In this document: piece by piece, positions 60,248-64,000 of the stretch
Numbering within the stretch: the stretch's first letter is position 1
Layout of the letters: the number at the start of each line of letters is the position of its first letter
Source of the DNA: Zygnema cylindricum
Taxonomy: Eukaryota; Streptophyta; Zygnematophyceae; Zygnematales; Zygnemataceae
Assembly (NCBI GenBank): GCA_037447655.1
Contig: JBBHKE010001982.1
Coordinates: forward strand, 19,088 to 83,087
Direction of reading: 5' to 3'
Length of the DNA stretch: 64,000 nt
Program-made: the position numbers and the translations under genes
Notes under the pieces: model-generated
Seen by the model: only the letters and a program-made list of their open reading frames with translations
Told to the model about the DNA's origin: nothing
Database searches by the model: none

Positions 60248-61761
60248 ATGGCCTCAATTCAATCGCCTGTTCTCTCTTTCTCTTTGGCAGATTACAGGCA
60301 GACAAAAGTTACGCAATTTGGTTGTAGTAAAGAAAAAATTCAAAGGAGGAACGAATCTTACAGGAGAGAAAGGAGTAGACAAACTGAATTTGGAGGAGGA
60401 ACACTCGTTAGTGAAAATGGCTGTATGCGGTGCAATTTTTCCAGGGAAAGAGTCTGGGAAAATGAACCACGGAGATCTACTTCTTACTTGGAAGGTAGTT
60501 TGGGTCAACTGTGTGCTGGAAAAATCAAGTCATGGAAAATTTTGAAAGGGAATGCAAAAAAAAGATTGTCAGTAGCCTCAAGCCTTGAGCCCAGGATTGA
60601 AATAACTGGTAATCGAAACCTCCAGACCGAGATACCCCAGACTGCAGAAGATCTTAATCGGAGAATTATCGAGAGAAGGTTAAAAAGAAAGGCGGCAAAG
60701 GCAAAGGCAAAGGCAAGGGCAAATGCAAAGGCAAAGGCAAATGGGATACAGGTTCAGGAGGAGGGAAGTTCGAATTGGAGGGAGGATGTTTGGAAAGGAG
60801 TGGAAGAGAATGATTCGGACAGAAGTTCTAGAAAAGAGACAACAGCAGTTCAAAATAGTGAAAATGAATGGAAAGTATCTGATAGTGATGTTTACTCTCA
60901 GGAAGAAACCTATTCTGAGGAAAATGGAGTGGAAATAGTAACCGAGGTACCCATGGTTGATCGAGTCTATGAATTGAGAAAGAGGGTACAAATTCTCATG
61001 GCTCGTGGCGAGGAGGTGCAAATTACTCCTCGGGATATAGCAAGGCTTTTTGATTTTCCTGTAGACAAATTTCAGGTACCCTCTATCTGTTTTCAATCCT
61101 CTTTCTTTGCACGTTGATTAGATGCAAATGGCTCATTATAATGTAATTGTTCAATTCTCAGGCCTTTAACTAGTCTCTCTAGTTCTTAAAACTTCCGGAC
61201 GGTTCATGGTGAGTCACACAGCATTTCTTAAATCTTGTTCAATACTTCGGTTTTTGACTAAGTCTCAAATCCTTATTCAATTCTACAACTAAGTCTCAAA
61301 TTATATTATAATTCTACAACTAAGTTTCAAATTCTATTCAAGCTTTAAATTAACTCTCAAATTCTATTTCAGTTCTACAAAATCTTTCTTAGTTCAACAA
61401 GAGAAACATGCATGAGTTAAGAGAATGCCGACTTCTGTCATCTCACTTGAACTATTTTTATCGGTCTATGTAACGGATAATTCTGGTTATTATTCCTCCG
61501 CGGAAGGTTACATTTTCCCGAAAGATTTTTCTGTAACATTCAACTGAAATCGAAGGTGTGATCCGTTGAATTTCTGACAGCGGTTGGCCATCGAGGCCTT
61601 CCTGAAGGGATCGTCAGTTGTGGTTTGCGCCCCGACCAGTAGTGGAAAAACGTTAATTGCTGAAGCAGCAGCTGCTGCAGTGATGGCGAAAGGAGAGCGG
61701 TTGTTCTACACAACTCCGTTGAAAGCCTTATCCAACCAGAAGCTACATGATTTCCGGTGCG

Positions 61762-61827
<66 letters not shown>

Positions 61828-62509
61828 CTCTCCCCTCTTGCTTGCTCGCTGGCTCCCTCTGTCCCTCTCTCTCGCTCCCTCTCTCCCCTCTCCCCTCTTG
61901 CTCGCTCGCTGTCTCCCTCTGTCCCTCTCTCTCGCTCCCTCTCTCGCTCCTTTCTCTCTTGCTCTCTCTCCTCCCTCTTTTCCTCTCTCCCCCTTCATGT
62001 CCAAGCCTCTCCCTTTCTGAACATAATTGTTATGTACTTAGTCATGTATTGGGAATTCATTTAAATCTCAGTATATTTGTACGGAAAAATGGGCCTATAG
62101 AGATGTTGGCTGTCCCACATAATTTATGCTCTGGAATTGCCTTAGAATGTTGGTATGCTCCAGACCAATGCTTATAAATTTGCCATTACAAATAAAGTGG
62201 TTTTAATGCGGGGAAATTATGTAAAAACTTTGTACCAATCACAAGTACGAACTAATTCGAATTGGCATTTTTTTTTTGATTGTTTTTGTCCAATTAGTGG
62301 ACCCCATTACTTCTGGATAATGGATTTTTTGTAAATGTGCACATGTATCTTTGCAGACAGAAGAAGTTCATTTGAGCATTGATCAAGTAACTTTCCTATG
62401 CCTTTTTTTTTGTATTTTTATTTTTTTAACTTGAATAGTGTGCATTATAAGTATGTCTACTAGGTGGAGATGACAAAAGTGACACAGGGAGAAATCTAAG
62501 GAGGTGGGA

Positions 62510-62540
<31 letters not shown>

Positions 62541-63287
62541 TGTAAATTGGCATTACATTTTCACTGTATAAAAAATCGCAACGTAAAAATCGCAATATCG
62601 TAGAGAAAAGCTGCCAGTATTTGATCAGTTAAGTTGGGTGCGAAATCTATTTATCCAGTGACATAAGTTTCTCACTCGTTAGTCAGTCCTACAAAAATTG
62701 AGCATATTAACTCACTTTCCAATTCGTGTTTTTTTTTTTTTTTCCAAAAAAGCAGCTGTCAATTAACGGTCATAAATTGACGCGATCTTTATGACTATTT
62801 TAGTTTCAAGAGTTAGAAACCATTGGCCTGTGGTATTTCTTGTTATTCATTTGAAAGGTCAATCGGAAAGACTCGACCAAAAGTTTCCCATTCAAGGAGA
62901 GTATCTGAATGAAAATTGATATTTGCGTTTCAAAACATGGAATTATGGTAGCTGTTGTCCACATTAAATCTGGGTAAAAAGTACTGTTTTAAATTTTTCT
63001 CTTCGAAGACTGCTGGAAAAGCTCCGGAAACTAAGGCCGTATTCTGTATTCCATTCTAGAACTGCTACTGCTACGGTACTTTTTTTTTTTTCTTCCCCTG
63101 AACAGAAGTAAAACAGGAATGTTCTTTTTGCAAGATTCTCATTTCAGTTCTCTGTTGGGAAGGGACTTGACAGAGAGAGGTTTGGAGAGGAAAATGTGGG
63201 ACTTCTCACAGGAGATGCCGCCGTGAATAGAGATGCACCCATTGTTGTTATGACAACCGAGATCTTGAGGAACATGCTTTACTCCAG
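60248..63287 (+). CDS. ISE2-like: ISE2-like DExH-box RNA helicase, 5' part (first three exons)
   Basis: Exons: 60248-61075, 61581-61756 and 63174-63287; the gene continues past the window. Exon 1 (276 residues) is a Ser/Arg/Lys/Glu-rich N-terminal region, plausibly with a plastid transit peptide, and includes a [14 protein letters not shown] stretch. It ends FDFPVDKFQ, which joins in frame to [15 protein letters not shown] in exon 2. Exon 2 has the Walker A motif APTSSGKT and motif Ia [11 protein letters not shown]. Exon 3 continues [14 protein letters not shown] and [11 protein letters not shown]. This is the SKI2-type helicase order and closely matches ISE2, the plastid RNA helicase needed for chloroplast RNA processing and for plasmodesmata control. 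The DEVH box and C-terminal half are outside the window. The exon 3 acceptor (63172-63173) was chosen because only it keeps frame and gives DFR-ERFG. Both later introns carry CT/GA tracts next to the donor. Confidence 0.85.
60690..60750 (+). repeat. GGCAAA hexamer repeat coding Lys-Ala in helicase exon 1
   Basis: About eight diverged copies of the hexamer GGCAAA/GGCAAG/TGCAAA, in frame, coding alternating Lys and Ala. Repeat number is likely polymorphic. Confidence 0.85.
61764..61825. repeat. (CT)n microsatellite immediately after helicase exon 2 donor
   Basis: About 30 CT units start 6-7 bases after the GT donor at 61757-61758. A further ~165 bp of CT-rich imperfect ~46-bp repeats (GCTCGCT, CCCTCTGTCCCTCTC) runs to about 61990. 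Confidence 0.95.
61826..61992. repeat. Imperfect ~64-bp CT-rich tandem repeat
   Basis: The block CCCCTCTTGCT, then GCTCCCTCTGTCCCTCTC, recurs twice (about 61833 and 61892), with part of a third. It is an extension of the microsatellite within intron 2. Confidence 0.75.
62513..62541. repeat. (GA)n microsatellite in helicase intron 2
   Basis: About 13 uninterrupted GA units. Confidence 0.9.
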
Positions 63288-63312
63288 GTAGATCCTTTGT
63301 CTTTTACTCTCA

Positions 63313-63500
63313 CGGAGGGAGGGCAGGAGGGAGGGATGGAGGGAGAGAAAGAGAGGGACAGGGGATGGAGGGAGGGAGGGAGAGAGGAAGGGATGGAGGG
63401 AGGGAGGGAGAGAGGGAGGAAGGGATGGAGGGAGAGAAAAGAGGGAGAGGGGATGGAGGGAGGGAGAGAGGGAGGGAGAAGAGAGGAAGGCAGGAAAAAG
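63313..63500. repeat. GGAGGGA-rich tract after helicase exon 3 donor
   Basis: Runs of GGGAGG and GGGATGGA for about 185 bp, beginning about 25 bp after the GT at 63288. Mixed 4- and 8-bp periodicity. Chance Gly/Glu/Arg or Ser/Pro frames on both strands are not genes. Confidence 0.92.
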
Positions 63501-63953
63501 AGGGAGAGAAAAAAGATCCACACCTCCTCCTTTTCCTCTTCGCTCCTCACATTCTATCTCCCACACTAACTAAAAACAATTCATTAGTTTGTTGAATTGA
63601 AGCTTGTGCATTTTTATACTGTATTTTAATGAAATTCTTACACTTTTTTTTTTTTTTTGTATTGTTTAACCCGAAAAATTCGTCAAGAATTTTCAGTTTT
63701 CGGCTAAAAGAACTCAAGATTTCTCATAAATAAATGCAACATTCTCTCAATTCTTCCCAAACTATGGCGTCAAAATAACAAATAAATCCCTGTCTAAGAG
63801 CTGGAGGTCTACCTCTACAACAAACTAAGATGTTTTCTTAAACAAACCCAGGACTCCTTTTGGAAAGTAGTAAGAAATTTACCTGAAAAAGAACCCATGA
63901 TTTCTGGAAATCAATCCATAACTTTCCCAAATACCCTTGATTCCCTAAAAGCA

Positions 63954-63955
<2 letters not shown>

Positions 63956-64000
<45 letters not shown>
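63956..64000. repeat. (TC)n microsatellite at the right edge
   Basis: About 22 TC units running off the end of the window. Confidence 0.95.

Overview
This window is nuclear DNA from a green plant. The exon-by-exon protein matches (ISE2-type plastid helicase, plant TPR-PH protein of the HLB1 type, P-class PPR protein) are plant-specific, genes have many introns, and the intergenic DNA is AT-rich and full of small DNA transposons, satellite and GA/CT microsatellites. An intron-rich PPR gene is more typical of bryophytes, lycophytes or streptophyte algae than of seed plants, but the species cannot be fixed from sequence alone. A 10-base N gap sits at 31463-31472.

Layout. 0.2-3.3 kb: a decayed pogo/Tigger-like (DDE_1) transposon with its transposase broken by a stop codon and a frame break, flanked by arrays of a CGTCGCT-type motif. 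4.4-4.95 kb: a cluster of small inverted-repeat elements. 5.18-14.51 kb: a striking ~9.3 kb satellite of ~28-bp units (about 330 copies), with higher-order duplications inside it. 17.0-24.5 kb (minus): a 14-or-more-exon TPR plus PH domain gene resembling HLB1, with a hAT-type MITE in one intron. 24.8-41 kb: a gene-poor mobile-element zone holding hAT-like MITEs with 8-bp target duplications, Harbinger-like pieces, and two recent segmental duplications (0.9 kb and 1.45 kb).

42.0-46.8 kb (minus): a PPR gene whose internal introns all fall at the same register of the PPR repeat. 49.1-52.3 kb (minus): a complete three-exon MESD-like ER chaperone gene whose first intron carries three copies of its own 3' splice-site region. 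53-58.7 kb: AT-rich and polypyrimidine-rich intergenic DNA with MITE copies. 59.0-59.4 kb (minus): a small lysine-rich protein with a FAM32A-like N terminus. 60.2 kb to beyond the right edge (plus): the 5' part of an ISE2-like DExH RNA helicase gene.

The five host genes are unrelated housekeeping or organelle-support genes: endomembrane trafficking (HLB1-like), organelle RNA metabolism (PPR, ISE2-like), ER folding (MESD-like) and a likely nuclear basic protein. They do not form a pathway cluster. The unusual content is structural: the satellite that has no stop codon in any frame of its consensus, the repeat-phased PPR introns, the duplicated splice acceptor, and the well-preserved target-site duplications. 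Exon limits were placed by eye from GT/AG signals and reading frame, so they should be read as models.
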